Shown: positions 15,995 to 29,908, counted from the first letter of the stretch. The stretch: 39,596 bases of DNA from Leptothrix sp. (in: b-proteobacteria) (GCA_013822265.1 PNKD01000026.1:1-39596), one strand, 5' to 3'. Translations and numbers: made by a program. The notes: generated by a model from the letters alone, not told the origin.

Positions 15995-17008
15995 TCAGGG
16001 CCCGCTCATTTCGCCGGCCAGCAAGGCATACGAGTGCCGGCGCACGGCCGGGTCGTGGGCCCAGGTGTTGACGACCATCTCGTCGAGCCCCAGTTCTTCG
16101 GCCAGGCGCCGCAGCCCGCCGCCTACCTGCGCGGCGGTGCCCACCAGCGCGCGGGCGCGCAGGGCTTCGACGGCCGGCATCTCGTCGGCGCTGAAGCCGG
16201 CGGCCGCCACGGCATCAGGGGGTTTCAGCGGGCCCAGCACACCGCGCTGGCGGTCCAGGCGCCAGCGTTCACGGCTCAAGGCGTGGTGGCGGGCGTCGGC
16301 CTCGCCGTCTGCGGCCAGCGCCCAGACGCAGATGGTGGCCTGCGGGATTGGGTGGCGGGCGCTGGGCTGGTACAGGCGCCGATAGAGGCCGAGCGCCTGC
16401 TCGACGCCCTGGCCGTCCATGAAGAAATAGGCGAAGGCGTAGGGCAGGCCGAGATGCGCGGCCAGCTGCGCGCCGTAGTTCGAACTGCCCAGGATCCAGA
16501 TCTCGGGCGGCTGGCTCGCCGGCGCCGGCAGCGGGTGGGCCATCAGGCCCTGGTGGCGCCGGCCCTCGGTCCAGGCCTGCAGGTCTAGCACCTGCTGCGG
16601 AAAGCCGTCGGCGGCGTGGGCCGCGTTCGGGTTGAGCGCCAGCGCGGTGCGTGAATCGCTGCCCGGCGCGCGGCCCACGCCGAGGTCGATGCGCCCCGGC
16701 GCCAGCGCGTCGAGCACGCGGAACTGCTCGGCCACCTTCAGCGCCGCGTAATGCGGCAACATCACGCCGGCGCTGCCGATGCGAATGCGCGTGGTGCGCG
16801 CCGCGATGGCGGCCATCAGGATCTCGGGCGCGCTGCCCACGATGGTGGGCAGGCCGTGGTGCTCGCTGACCCAGAAACGCTCGTAGCCCACCACCTCGCA
16901 GCGCATGGCCAACTCCACCGTGTCGCGCAGCGCGTGGCCTTCGTCGCGGCCGGCGCAGGCCACCGACTGGTCCAGCACCGAGAGCCGCAGGGGCGGCCGC
17001 GCGCTCAA
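15995..17008 (-). CDS. Luciferase-like (LLM class) flavin-dependent monooxygenase
   Basis: 337 residues starting at a TTG that overlaps the upstream dehydrogenase stop as TTGA. Family features are LSVLDQS at the N terminus, EHHGLPTIVGSAPE near residue 50, RIRIGSAGVMLPHYAAL near 75, and PGRIDLGVGRAPGSD near 105. It belongs to the single-component bacterial-luciferase-like oxidoreductases that use reduced FMN and oxygen; the substrate is unknown. No ATG exists near the true N terminus, which supports the TTG start. Translational coupling to the GMC enzyme suggests the two act on related substrates, perhaps successive oxidations of an alcohol or a volatile compound. Confidence 0.88.
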   Translation of the reverse strand: MSARPPLRLSVLDQSVACAGRDEGHALRDTVELAMRCEVVGYERFWVSEHHGLPTIVGSAPEILMAAIAARTTRIRIGSAGVMLPHYAALKVAEQFRVLDALAPGRIDLGVGRAPGSDSRTALALNPNAAHAADGFPQQVLDLQAWTEGRRHQGLMAHPLPAPASQPPEIWILGSSNYGAQLAAHLGLPYAFAYFFMDGQGVEQALGLYRRLYQPSARHPIPQATICVWALAADGEADARHHALSRERWRLDRQRGVLGPLKPPDAVAAAGFSADEMPAVEALRARALVGTAAQVGGGLRRLAEELGLDEMVVNTWAHDPAVRRHSYALLAGEMSGP

Positions 17009-18600
17009 GCCGCGGCCTTGATGAGGTCGGCGGCCTTTTCGGCGATCATGATCGTCGGCGCGTTGGTGTTGCCCGAGATGATCTGCGGCATCACCGACGC
17101 GTCCACCACGCGCAGCCCCTGCATTCCGTGCACACGCAACTGCGCGTCGACCACGTCCAGCGCGCCCGGGCCCATGCGGCAGCTGCCCACCGGGTGGTAC
17201 TCGGTGTCGGAGAAGCTGCGGATGTAGTGCTCGATCTGCGTGTCGGTCTGCGCCGCGGCCAGTGCGGGCAGCTCCTGGCCGCCGAAGTCGGCCAGCGCCG
17301 GCTGCTGCAGGATGTGGCGCAGCCGCTTGAAGCCGCGGATCATGAGCTCCATGTCGCCGGCGTCGCCGAAGAAGTTCGGGTCGATCCGCGGCGCCGCGGT
17401 GGGGTCGGCGCTGGCCAGGCTCAGGCTGCCGCGGCTGGCCGGGCGCAGCGGGCACAGGTGGCAGGTGTAGCCGTGGCCGATGGGCAGCGTGCGCGCGTGG
17501 TCGATGAGCTTGGTGATGACGAAGTGCAGTTGCAGGTCGGGCCTTGCCTCGCCCGGTCGGCTGCGGAAGAAGGCGCCGGCTTCGGCGATGGTGCTGGTGA
17601 GCACGCCCGTGCGCCTCGTCAGCCAGTCCCAGGCGCCCTTGATCGCCATCGGCGCGCCGCTGGGCGAGACGGTGAAGGTGTCGGTGCGCCGCGGCGCATC
17701 GACCACGTGCGTGACGCTGATGTGGTCGTGCAGATGCCGGCCCACACCGGGCAGGTCGTGCTGCACCGCCAGCCCGTGCTGCTGCAGGTGGGCGCCGGGG
17801 CCGATGCCCGACAGCATCAGCAACTGCGGCGACTTCAGTGCGCCCGCGCTCACGATGACCTCGCGCCGCGCCGTCAAGCGCTGCTGCACGCCGTCCACGC
17901 GCAGTTCGACGCCGGTCGCACGCCGGCCCTCGAGCAAGACGCGCAGCACGGTCGCGCCGGTCATCACCTTGAGGTTGGGCCGCGCCAGGTGGGGCGTGAG
18001 GTAGGCCTTGGCCGCGCTGCAGCGTTCGCCGCCTTTCTGCGTCACCTGGTAGAAGCCCACGCCTTCCTGGCTGTCGCCGTTGAAGTCGCGGTTCAGCGGC
18101 AGGCCGGCCTGCACGGCGGCCTCGACGAACAGCGCCGCGGTGCGGCTGGGGCACAGCGGGTCCATCACGTTCAACGGCCCGCCGGTGGCGTGGTGCTCGC
18201 TGGCGCCACGCTCGTTGTGCTCGGCCTTCAGGAAGTAGGGCCGCACGTCGTTCCAGCCCCAGCCCAGGTTGCCTTCGGCGGCCCAGTGCTCGTAGTCCTC
18301 GGGCTGGCCGCGCACGTAGAGCATGGCGTTGATCGAACTCGAGCCGCCCAGGCCGCGGCCGCGCGGCTGGTAGCCGCTGCGCCCGTTCAGGCCGGGCTGC
18401 GGCACGGTGCTGAAGGCCCAGTTGTGCTTCCAGTGCTTGAGCATGCCGCCGGCCACGATGCCGGCCGGGCATTGCACGAGCAGGCTGCGGTCGTCGGGCC
18501 CGGCCTCGAGCAGGCAGACCTGCGTGTCGCGGTCTTCGCTGAGGCGCGCGGCCAGCACGCAACCGGCCGAACCGCCGCCGACGATGATGTAGTCGAACAT
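17005..18600 (-). CDS. GMC family flavin-dependent alcohol/choline dehydrogenase
   Basis: 531 residues. The N terminus MFDYIIVGGGSAGCVLAARL is the FAD-binding Rossmann motif. The GMC signatures are present: PRGRGLGGSSSINAMLYVRG near residue 80 and VSAGALKSPQLLMLSGIGP near 255. The catalytic His is in EYHPVGSCRMG (about residue 469), with the second active-site residue Asn in SGNTNAPT. Such enzymes oxidise primary alcohols or choline and pass electrons to oxygen or quinones. Neither glycine-betaine genes nor a regulator is adjacent, so choline is not specifically supported; an AlkJ-like aliphatic alcohol dehydrogenase is equally possible. A -10-like TATCAT lies between this ATG and an earlier in-frame ATG, favouring this start. 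Confidence 0.93.
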   Translation of the reverse strand: MFDYIIVGGGSAGCVLAARLSEDRDTQVCLLEAGPDDRSLLVQCPAGIVAGGMLKHWKHNWAFSTVPQPGLNGRSGYQPRGRGLGGSSSINAMLYVRGQPEDYEHWAAEGNLGWGWNDVRPYFLKAEHNERGASEHHATGGPLNVMDPLCPSRTAALFVEAAVQAGLPLNRDFNGDSQEGVGFYQVTQKGGERCSAAKAYLTPHLARPNLKVMTGATVLRVLLEGRRATGVELRVDGVQQRLTARREVIVSAGALKSPQLLMLSGIGPGAHLQQHGLAVQHDLPGVGRHLHDHISVTHVVDAPRRTDTFTVSPSGAPMAIKGAWDWLTRRTGVLTSTIAEAGAFFRSRPGEARPDLQLHFVITKLIDHARTLPIGHGYTCHLCPLRPASRGSLSLASADPTAAPRIDPNFFGDAGDMELMIRGFKRLRHILQQPALADFGGQELPALAAAQTDTQIEHYIRSFSDTEYHPVGSCRMGPGALDVVDAQLRVHGMQGLRVVDASVMPQIISGNTNAPTIMIAEKAADLIKAAA

Positions 18601-18758
18601 GGGAACCCCGAGAACGCGTCGAACCATGATAGCCAGCGACCCCGCCGCTGATTGGTGGCCCGCCTCTAGCGTCTCTGGCGCCTCCAGCAGCTGGCGGCTG
18701 GCCGCGACGGCCGCAAGGCGTGGTGCAGCAAGGGGGTGCAGGCGCCGTCGGCGCCACC

Positions 18759-18764
18759 CATAAT
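18759..18764 (+). promoter_or_regulatory. Candidate -10 element for the ABC exporter gene
   Basis: CATAAT matches the -10 consensus in five of six positions and lies about 120 bp before the chosen GTG start; no good -35 accompanies it. It falls inside the longer open frame that begins at 18736, which argues that the longer N terminus is not translated. Confidence 0.35.
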
Positions 18765-18882
18765 CCCGCCCGCGGCTGCCACGGCCGCCCCTCTCGGGCC
18801 GGCCCACCGGTCGCCCGAGCCCCATCCCCGCCGCCGCCGCACCCACGAGGTGCCGCGGCCCTTTTGCCGGAAGCGACAAGCC

Positions 18883-20760
<1,878 letters not shown>

Positions 20761-20761
20761 G

Positions 20762-21163
20762 TCAGACGCGCGTCTTCGGCGGCACGGTCGCGTCGGCCCG
20801 CGGCTTGGCAGCCACGTCGGTCGCCGGCTTGGCCGGGAGCGCCGATGCGGCGTCGGGCTGCAGCACCATGGGGCTGGTCTCGGTCCAGGCGTCGGCGCCG
20901 CCGGTCGACCCCGCGCGCGCGGCGCGTCCGACGCGACCCATGGTGTGGTCCAGCGTGGCGCGGCGGGCGACGGCGTCGCTCTCGTAGAGCCCGCCGGCCT
21001 GCGTGTCCAGGCGCACGTCCACGCTCACCGCGCGCTGCGGTGGCGATTCGGGCAGCGGCTGCGGCCGGGTCTGGCGCACCAGATGTTCCCGCCAGGCGAC
21101 AAGCACGGCGACGACGAGCAACGCGCCTAACGCGGTGCCCACCCAGCTGAAGAAGGCTTCCAT
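20762..21163 (-). CDS. Small single-pass membrane protein of unknown function
   Basis: 133 residues from an ATG with an AAGGG ribosome binding site. One hydrophobic helix (GTALGALLVVAVLVAW, residues 10-25) follows a short N terminus. The rest is a hydrophilic, Pro/Ala/Arg-rich, probably disordered tail with a weakly conserved-looking patch VSVDVRLDTQAGGLYESDAVARRATLDHTMG (only its ends matter here: SVDVRLD and LDHTMG). The codon bias is that of a real gene. It is divergent from ygiQ and convergent with the ABC exporter. I do not recognise a family. Confidence 0.6.
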   Translation of the reverse strand: MEAFFSWVGTALGALLVVAVLVAWREHLVRQTRPQPLPESPPQRAVSVDVRLDTQAGGLYESDAVARRATLDHTMGRVGRAARAGSTGGADAWTETSPMVLQPDAASALPAKPATDVAAKPRADATVPPKTRV

Positions 21164-21317
21164 CCAACCCTTATCGACGTCGCGTGGCCCGGCTTGAGCC
21201 CGGCGCGCCGCCACGGCCCGCCCGTTCGCCCCCGCGGCCCCAGGGTCGGCGCCGGGGCCCGACAATCGGCATTCAGCCGGCCGTGCCGGTCCTTCCCCGT
21301 CCCCTGGTCTGCCTGCC

Positions 21318-23678
<2,361 letters not shown>

Positions 23679-23714
23679 TCGCGCTCATCGCGTCGGTCGC
23701 GCCGGTGAAGCCAT

Positions 23715-23741
23715 GCGCGGCCGCCGCAGAGGCGGCCGCGC
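23715..23741. terminator. Hairpin between convergent ygiQ and SGNH genes
   Basis: Perfect 11-bp GC-only stem (GCGCGGCCGCC / GGCGGCCGCGC) with a 5-nt loop GCAGA, placed midway between two convergent stop codons. There is no U tract on either strand. Likely a shared terminator or RNA-end stabiliser. Confidence 0.5.
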
Positions 23742-23750
23742 GGGCCGGGC

Positions 23751-24833
23751 CTACAGCCAGCCGGCGGCGGTCAGCGCATCGATGACCGTCTTGCCGAACA
23801 GCTCGTGGCCGTAGGGCGTGGGGTGCACGCCGTCGGCGAACAGGTACTTGCTGGTGTCACCGCTGATCGTGGTGGCAGCGGTGCACAACAGCGAGGTCGG
23901 TGCCAGCGCAGGGTTGCAGGCCGGCGTGGTCACGTTGCTCAGGCCCACGGAGCCGGGGTTGCGCGTCCAGCCCTGGATGGCCGTGTAGCCGTCGACATAC
24001 AGCACCTCGGCCACGCCCTGCAGGCCGAACTGCAGCTGTGCATTGAAGGTGAAGGCCAGCAGCTGAACGAGGTCGCGCGACGACTGCGGCTGAGCCAATG
24101 AATCGGGCGTCACGCTGACGTCCGGGATGCCGACGACGACGACGCGCTTGGCGCCCTTGCCGACGATCAGGCTCTTGATGTAGGCCGCCAACTCGCCCCC
24201 GGCCGTGCCCATGGCCACCGTGGCCGCCTGTCCCGCCGCCGTGGCATTGCCGCCGGCCGCGACCGTGGCCTGCACCGTGGCAACCTGCATGAACAGGTCG
24301 TTGGCGCCGGCCAGCACCGTTACCAGGTCGGTGCCCGCAAACGACCCGCCCACGGCGGTGAGGTGGTTGCTGATCTGCGTCACCACCGGCACCGTCAGCT
24401 GACCCAGCGCGCCGCTGGTGGCCGCCGGCAGCGTGGCGACGTTGCCCGGCCCGACCCGGTTGGTGACGCGTGAGCCGCCCTGGGCGTAGCCGTAGCAGCC
24501 GGCGTTGTTGACCGTGGGCGACGCGAAGCCGGCAAACGGCCCGACGCTGTTGAGGCCGCGCTGGGCCGCGCAGACCGCGGGCACCTTGGCGGCCGTGGCC
24601 ACGCGGTCGATCCACAACTGCACGCCGGCGCTGTTGACGGTGTACTTGCCGCCGCCCGTGGCGCCTACCAGGGTCGGCGTGGCGTAAGTGCCTACGTCGC
24701 TCAGGCTGTCGCCGAAGGACACCAGTTTGGTGTAGGTGATCTTGGCCGGCGCGGGCGGATCGTCGCTGCCGCCGCAACCGAACAACAGGCCCGAGGCCGC
24801 CAGGGCGAGGGCGCTTGCACGCAACAGATTCAT
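23751..24833 (-). CDS. SGNH/GDSL family hydrolase, lipoprotein
   Basis: 360 residues. The signal sequence ends in a lipobox (SGLLFGCGG), so it is probably a lipoprotein. SGNH blocks are present: block I SFGDSLSDVGTY near residue 42, Gly in the YAQGGSRV block, block III GANDLF near 180, and block V DGVHPTPYGHE near 340 with the catalytic Asp and His. The family hydrolyses esters (lipids, acyl groups); the substrate is not evident, and no autotransporter barrel is attached. A GGAG ribosome binding site precedes the ATG. Upstream, a TATATT -10-like box (24887-24892) and a 6-bp hairpin in the presumed leader (24858-24873) can be seen. Confidence 0.92.
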   Translation of the reverse strand: MNLLRASALALAASGLLFGCGGSDDPPAPAKITYTKLVSFGDSLSDVGTYATPTLVGATGGGKYTVNSAGVQLWIDRVATAAKVPAVCAAQRGLNSVGPFAGFASPTVNNAGCYGYAQGGSRVTNRVGPGNVATLPAATSGALGQLTVPVVTQISNHLTAVGGSFAGTDLVTVLAGANDLFMQVATVQATVAAGGNATAAGQAATVAMGTAGGELAAYIKSLIVGKGAKRVVVVGIPDVSVTPDSLAQPQSSRDLVQLLAFTFNAQLQFGLQGVAEVLYVDGYTAIQGWTRNPGSVGLSNVTTPACNPALAPTSLLCTAATTISGDTSKYLFADGVHPTPYGHELFGKTVIDALTAAGWL

Positions 24834-25022
24834 GGTGTCTCCAGTGGATGTCATGCCCCGGGCAACCGCCCGGTGGTCAGCGCGGCAATATACCGCCGAG
24901 GGCAGCGGTTCGGACACCGCGCTTCTCGATCCGGCGCCGCGGCCTTGCAAGCCCGCGTCGTCGTTGCGCAACAGCGTCAGCGCGCGGCGGGTGCCGGCCG
25001 TGCACCGGGCAGAATCGCGGCC

Positions 25023-25928
<906 letters not shown>

Positions 25929-25953
25929 AGCTGCCGCGCCGGGCCCCGCGGGC

Positions 25954-26400
25954 CTACTTGCGCTCGATGGCCAGCAGTTCGACCTCGAACTGCAGCGTGG
26001 CGCCCGGCGGAATGGGCCCGCCCGGCGTGCCGCGATCGCCGTAGGCGATGGCCGACGGGCAGGTGAGTTTGGCCTTGCCGCCGACCTTGATGCGCTGCAC
26101 GCCTTCGGTCCAGCACTTGATGACGCCGTTCAGCGGGAACGTGGCGGGCTGGCCGCGCTTGTAGCTGCTGTCGAACTCGCGCCCGTCGGGGAAGGTGCCG
26201 CGGTAGTGCACACGCACGGTGTCGGTGGCCTGTGGGCTGGCGCCGCTGCCGTTCTTCAGCGAGCGGTAGACCAACCCGCTGGGCGTGGTGGCGGCGCCGG
26301 GTTCTTGGGCCGCCTGGGTCAGCGCGTCCTGCGCGTGGGCGGTGGCGGCCAGACCCAGCGCGAGGCCGAGCAGGGTGGTTTGCAGAAGCTCGAGGCGCAA
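25954..26400 (-). CDS. FKBP-type peptidyl-prolyl isomerase, exported
   Basis: 148 residues starting at TTG with GGAG upstream. A signal peptide (cleavage after AHA, about residue 23) sends it to the periplasm. The FKBP domain covers about residues 38-148: VHYRGTFPDGREFDSS near 65, PLNGVIKCWTEGVQ near 90, GGKAKLTCPSAIAYGDRG near 107, and IPPGATLQFEVELL at the end. It isomerises prolyl bonds during folding of exported proteins. It is 63 nt downstream of the DUF3016 gene and probably belongs to the glnS transcript. Two cysteines in the domain are unusual but occur in related proteins. Confidence 0.94.
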   Translation of the reverse strand: MRLELLQTTLLGLALGLAATAHAQDALTQAAQEPGAATTPSGLVYRSLKNGSGASPQATDTVRVHYRGTFPDGREFDSSYKRGQPATFPLNGVIKCWTEGVQRIKVGGKAKLTCPSAIAYGDRGTPGGPIPPGATLQFEVELLAIERK

Positions 26401-26463
26401 GGGGCTTGTCTCCGGTCGGGTGGGCGGGTGGGAAAGTGGGGTGACGGAACGAGGTGGCGGTGC

Positions 26464-26991
26464 TCAGCGCGCCGCAAAGGTCTCGTTGAACCAGCGGCGC
26501 AGCATGCGATTCTCGTAGCGCAGTGGCTCGCCCCGGAGGTCGGGGCCGAGCTGCGCACCGAGGTAGTTCATGTCCGACACCTGGGCCTCGCCGGCCTTCA
26601 GCGTGCGGCCTTCGGCCTGCAAGGTGTAGCGCAGCGCCACGCGCGGCCAGTCGGCCTGCCCGCGCAGCACCCGAATCTCGTTGGCGAAGTGCCAGATGAA
26701 GGGCCGGATCTCGCCCGCCAGGTCGACGTCGGTCACCTCGACGTGCAGCGTCTGGCCGGCAGGCAAGGTGCGGCCGAGCGCCTGCAGTTGATCGGCCAGG
26801 GTCTTCATCGCGCTGTCGCGATCGCCGTGGTTGCGGCCGATATCGGTGAACTTGTCGGGCCCGATGAAACTGACTTCGACCTCGGCCGCTGCGGTGGGCA
26901 GGGTGATGGCGGCCGCAAGGACCAGCATGGCCGGCACGACGCCGGGGCGGCGATTCGGTGTGGATGACGCTGAAGGTGCTGAGGGCGGCAT
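26464..26991 (-). CDS. DUF3016 domain protein, exported
   Basis: 175 residues with AAGGAG before the ATG. A hydrophobic signal segment (about residues 18-35, ending TAAAE) indicates export. The mature part follows the DUF3016 pattern: VEVSFIGPDKFTDIG, then a helix, LHVEVTDVDLAGE near residue 95, and MNYLGAQLG ... YENRMLRRWF at the end. No function is established for the family. It lies 34 nt after glnS and before the FKBP gene, so it may be expressed with both. An earlier in-frame start would overlap glnS and lacks a ribosome binding site. Confidence 0.88.
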   Translation of the reverse strand: MPPSAPSASSTPNRRPGVVPAMLVLAAAITLPTAAAEVEVSFIGPDKFTDIGRNHGDRDSAMKTLADQLQALGRTLPAGQTLHVEVTDVDLAGEIRPFIWHFANEIRVLRGQADWPRVALRYTLQAEGRTLKAGEAQVSDMNYLGAQLGPDLRGEPLRYENRMLRRWFNETFAAR

Positions 26992-27025
26992 GGCATGCTC
27001 CTTGGCAGTCGAAGTGGCGTTCACT

Positions 27026-28873
27026 CTACGCCGCCCAGCTGTCCCTGAGCGTCGTGATGCGATTAAACACCGGTGTTCCCGGCGCGTGCAATTGACGGTC
27101 GGCAACGAAGTAGCCGTGGCGCTCGAACTGGTAACGCGCCTCGCGTGGCGCGCCCGCCAGCGAGGGCTCGAGCCAGCCCTGCGTCACCACCAGGCTGTTC
27201 GGGTTCAGCGCCGCGAGGTGGTCGCGCCCGCCGGCCTCGGGCTGGGCCTCGCCGTAGAGGCGGTCGTAGAGCTTGAGCGTGGCGGGCAAGGCATCGGCCG
27301 CGCCGACCCAGGTGATGGTGCCCTTGACCTTGACGGCGTCGGCGCCCGGCGTGCCGCTGCGTGTATCGGGCACGATGCGCGCCAGCACGCGCGTCACGCG
27401 GCCCTGGCCGTCCTTTTCGCAGCCCGTGCACTCGACCACCAGGCCGTACTTCAGCCGTACCTTGTTGCCGGCCACGACGCTGCCGTCAGGCTGCGTCCTG
27501 GGCGGAAAGAGCCTGAAAAAGCCCTTGGGCGCGACCTCGGTGAAGTCGTCGCGCTCTATCCACACCTCGCGCGCGAGCATGAAGCGGCGTTGGCCGAGTT
27601 CGGGGTGCTGCGGGTGGGCCGGCGCCTGGCAGGGCTCGAGGTGGCCGTTGCTGCCGTAGATCTCGGCCCAGTTGGTGAGCTCCAGTTTGAGCGGGTCGAG
27701 CACGGCCATCGCGCGCGCCGCCTTGTCTTCGAGGTCGGCGCGCAGGCAGCCGTCGAGCACGCTGTAGTCGAGCCAGATGTTGGTCTTGCTGGCGCCGCTG
27801 CCGTCGGCCATGGCGCGGATGCTCTCAGGCGTGTAGCCACGCCGGCGCATGCCGAAGAGCGTGGGCATGCGCGGGTCGTCCCAGCCGGTGACATGGCCTT
27901 GCTCGACCAGCTGGCGCAGACGGCGCTTGCTGGTGACGATGTAGCTCAGGTTCAGGCGCCCGAACTCGTGCTGCTTAGGCAGCGGGCGCGCCAGCAGGCC
28001 GAGGTCGGCCAGGTGCTCGAGCAGCCAGTCGTAGAACGGCCTCTGGTCCTCGAACTCGAGCGTGCAGAAGCTGTGCGTGATGCGCTCCAGCGCGTCCTCG
28101 ATCGGGTGGGCGTAGGTGTACATCGGGTAGATGCACCAGGTGTCGCCGGTGTTGTGGTGCGTGGCGCGCTTGATGCGGTAGAGCGTGGGGTCGCGCAGGT
28201 TGATGTTGGGCGACGCGAGGTCGATCCTGGCGCGCAGCACGGCGGCGCCGTCGGCGAGTTCGCCGTCGCGCATCTGGCGCAGTCGCGCCAGGTTCTCGGC
28301 CGGCGTGCGGCTGCGGAAGGGGCTCGCCTTGCCCGGCGTGTTGAAGTCGCCGCGGTTGGCGCGCATCTCTTCGGGTGTCTGCTCGTCGACATAGGCCAGC
28401 CCGGCCGCGGCCAGCGCCTCGGCGGCGCGGTACATGAAGTCGAAGTAGTGGCTGGCGCAGTAGAGGTGGCTGGTGGCGACGCCGTTCACGTCGGCCTCCC
28501 AGTCGAAGCCCAGCCAGCGCACAGCCTCGATGATGGCGTCGACGTACTCCTGCTCTTCCTTCTCGGGGTTGGTGTCGTCGAAGCGCAGGTGGCAGATGCC
28601 GCCGTAGTCGCGCGCCAGGCCGAAGTTCAGGCAGATGCTCTTGGCGTGGCCGACGTGCAGGTAGCCATTGGGCTCGGGCGGGAAGCGGGTGCGGATCTTC
28701 GCCGCATCGAGCGGGCCGGCCGCATGGTGCGCCGCGTCGCCCGGGCTGCCGCCGAAGTGGCGCCCGGCGTAGGCCCCCGACGCGAGGTCGCGCTCGATGA
28801 TGCCGCGCAGGAAGTTGCTGGGCTTGGGCGCGGCCGGTGCGCCGGCGTGAGGAACTTTCGGGTCTGTGGCCAT
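27026..28873 (-). CDS. glnS: Glutaminyl-tRNA synthetase
   Basis: 615-residue class I synthetase that charges tRNA-Gln with glutamine. HIGH-type motif PEPNGYLHVGHAKS is near residue 66, LRFDDTNPEKE near 100, and the KMSKS-equivalent VTSKRRL near 310. The C-terminal anticodon-binding beta-barrels run to the end (NRITTLRDSWAA). Residues 1-60 form an extension beyond the E. coli start, Ala/Pro-rich at first and then carrying the usual NFLRGIIERDL helix. The ATG is the only good start; the open frame continues far upstream as a high-GC artefact. Divergent from the MipA-like gene by 93 bp. Confidence 0.97.
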   Translation of the reverse strand: MATDPKVPHAGAPAAPKPSNFLRGIIERDLASGAYAGRHFGGSPGDAAHHAAGPLDAAKIRTRFPPEPNGYLHVGHAKSICLNFGLARDYGGICHLRFDDTNPEKEEQEYVDAIIEAVRWLGFDWEADVNGVATSHLYCASHYFDFMYRAAEALAAAGLAYVDEQTPEEMRANRGDFNTPGKASPFRSRTPAENLARLRQMRDGELADGAAVLRARIDLASPNINLRDPTLYRIKRATHHNTGDTWCIYPMYTYAHPIEDALERITHSFCTLEFEDQRPFYDWLLEHLADLGLLARPLPKQHEFGRLNLSYIVTSKRRLRQLVEQGHVTGWDDPRMPTLFGMRRRGYTPESIRAMADGSGASKTNIWLDYSVLDGCLRADLEDKAARAMAVLDPLKLELTNWAEIYGSNGHLEPCQAPAHPQHPELGQRRFMLAREVWIERDDFTEVAPKGFFRLFPPRTQPDGSVVAGNKVRLKYGLVVECTGCEKDGQGRVTRVLARIVPDTRSGTPGADAVKVKGTITWVGAADALPATLKLYDRLYGEAQPEAGGRDHLAALNPNSLVVTQGWLEPSLAGAPREARYQFERHGYFVADRQLHAPGTPVFNRITTLRDSWAA

Positions 28874-28966
28874 GCGCTCGGCGGGTCGACGGGGGTGTTC
28901 GATTCTATCGACCGGCCCCGCGCCGGCCCACCGCCTGTGCAGGGCCGGGGCGCGGCCCGACGCAGC

Positions 28967-29839
28967 ATGCGGCGCACCATGCAGCGCCGACCCGAACCCG
29001 AAAAACCGCAGCCCCCTGCGCGGCGGGCGCCCGGCGCGCCGGCGTTGGCGTGCTGGCTGGTGCTGTCGGCCGCCACCGGTTCGGCGCGCGCCGATGCGCC
29101 GCTGTGGGAGCTGGGCGCAGGCGCCGCCGCGCTGCACGTGCCGCACTACCGCGGCAGCGAGCAGGCCCACCGCTGGCTGCTGCCGGTGCCCTACCTCGTG
29201 CTGCGGGGCAAGGTCTTTCGCGCCGACCGCGAGGGCACACGCGCCGTGCTGCTGGACACGCCACGCGGCCACCTCGACCTCAGCTTCGATGCCAGCCCGC
29301 CCCTGAAGAGCGCCGACAACCGCGCCCGCCAGGGCATGGCCGACCTGGCCACCACGGTCGAGCTGGGCCCCAAGTTCAACCTGATGCTGGCCCGCGGCGA
29401 CGGCTGGAAGCTCGACCTGCGCCTGCCGCTGCGCGCGGCCTTTGCGCTCGATGGCGGCGCGCGCCGGCTCGGCTGGACCTTCGCCCCGCTGCTGCACCTG
29501 GACCAGCGCTGGCAGGGCTGGGACCTGGGCCTGAGCGCCGGGCCGCTGGCCGCCGGGCGGTGCTTTTTGCCCACTTCTACGACGTGGCCCCGGCCTATGC
29601 CACGGCCACGCGAGTGGCCTTCGCGTCCCGCGGCGGTGCCCGGGGGCTGGGGCGTCTCGGCCAGCACCGCGCGGCGTCTCGGGCCGTGGTGGCTGGCCGG
29701 CCACCTGCGCCACGACGATCTGGGCGGCGCCGCGTTCCGCGCCAGCCCGCTGGTCACGCAGCAGCGCCAGTTCACGCTCGGGCTGGCGCTGGGCCGGGTG
29801 TTGTGGGTTTCGTCGCAGCAGGTGCCCGAGCGGCCGTGA
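28967..29839 (+). CDS. MipA/OmpV family outer-membrane protein with two compensating frameshifts
   Basis: 290 codons. A basic N terminus and signal-like helix (to about SARAD) precede the family pattern ELGAGAAALHVPHYRGSEQ, GTRAVLLDTPRGHLDLSFDASPPLKS and VELGPKFNLML. The frame then becomes non-homologous from about residue 198 to 226 and returns to family sequence (GPWWLAGHLRHDDLGGAAF, SPLV). In that interval the -1 frame carries the expected HFYDVAPAYATATR motif. One G appears missing at about 29559 and one G extra in the run at 29642-29646. The outcome is either two sequencing errors or a real compensating pair. MipA/OmpV proteins are beta-barrels linked to murein-hydrolase scaffolding or porin-like roles. 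Confidence 0.8.
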   Translation: MRRTMQRRPEPEKPQPPARRAPGAPALACWLVLSAATGSARADAPLWELGAGAAALHVPHYRGSEQAHRWLLPVPYLVLRGKVFRADREGTRAVLLDTPRGHLDLSFDASPPLKSADNRARQGMADLATTVELGPKFNLMLARGDGWKLDLRLPLRAAFALDGGARRLGWTFAPLLHLDQRWQGWDLGLSAGPLAAGRCFLPTSTTWPRPMPRPREWPSRPAAVPGGWGVSASTARRLGPWWLAGHLRHDDLGGAAFRASPLVTQQRQFTLGLALGRVLWVSSQQVPERP

Positions 29840-29908
29840 AGCCGCCACGTGCCGGCCGCGGCAGGCTGCCGTGGGCACCGTGGGCTGGCCGTCGGTGCCG
29901 GGCGTGGC

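Noticed and set aside
18736-18882. Longer N terminus for the ABC exporter starting at an ATG at 18736
   Set aside because: The extra 49 residues are Pro/Arg-rich and unlike the family, and a candidate -10 box lies inside them.
26831-29839. A 1,002-codon plus-strand frame across glnS into the MipA gene
   Set aside because: Only the last 290 codons match a family; the rest is antisense to glnS and DUF3016.
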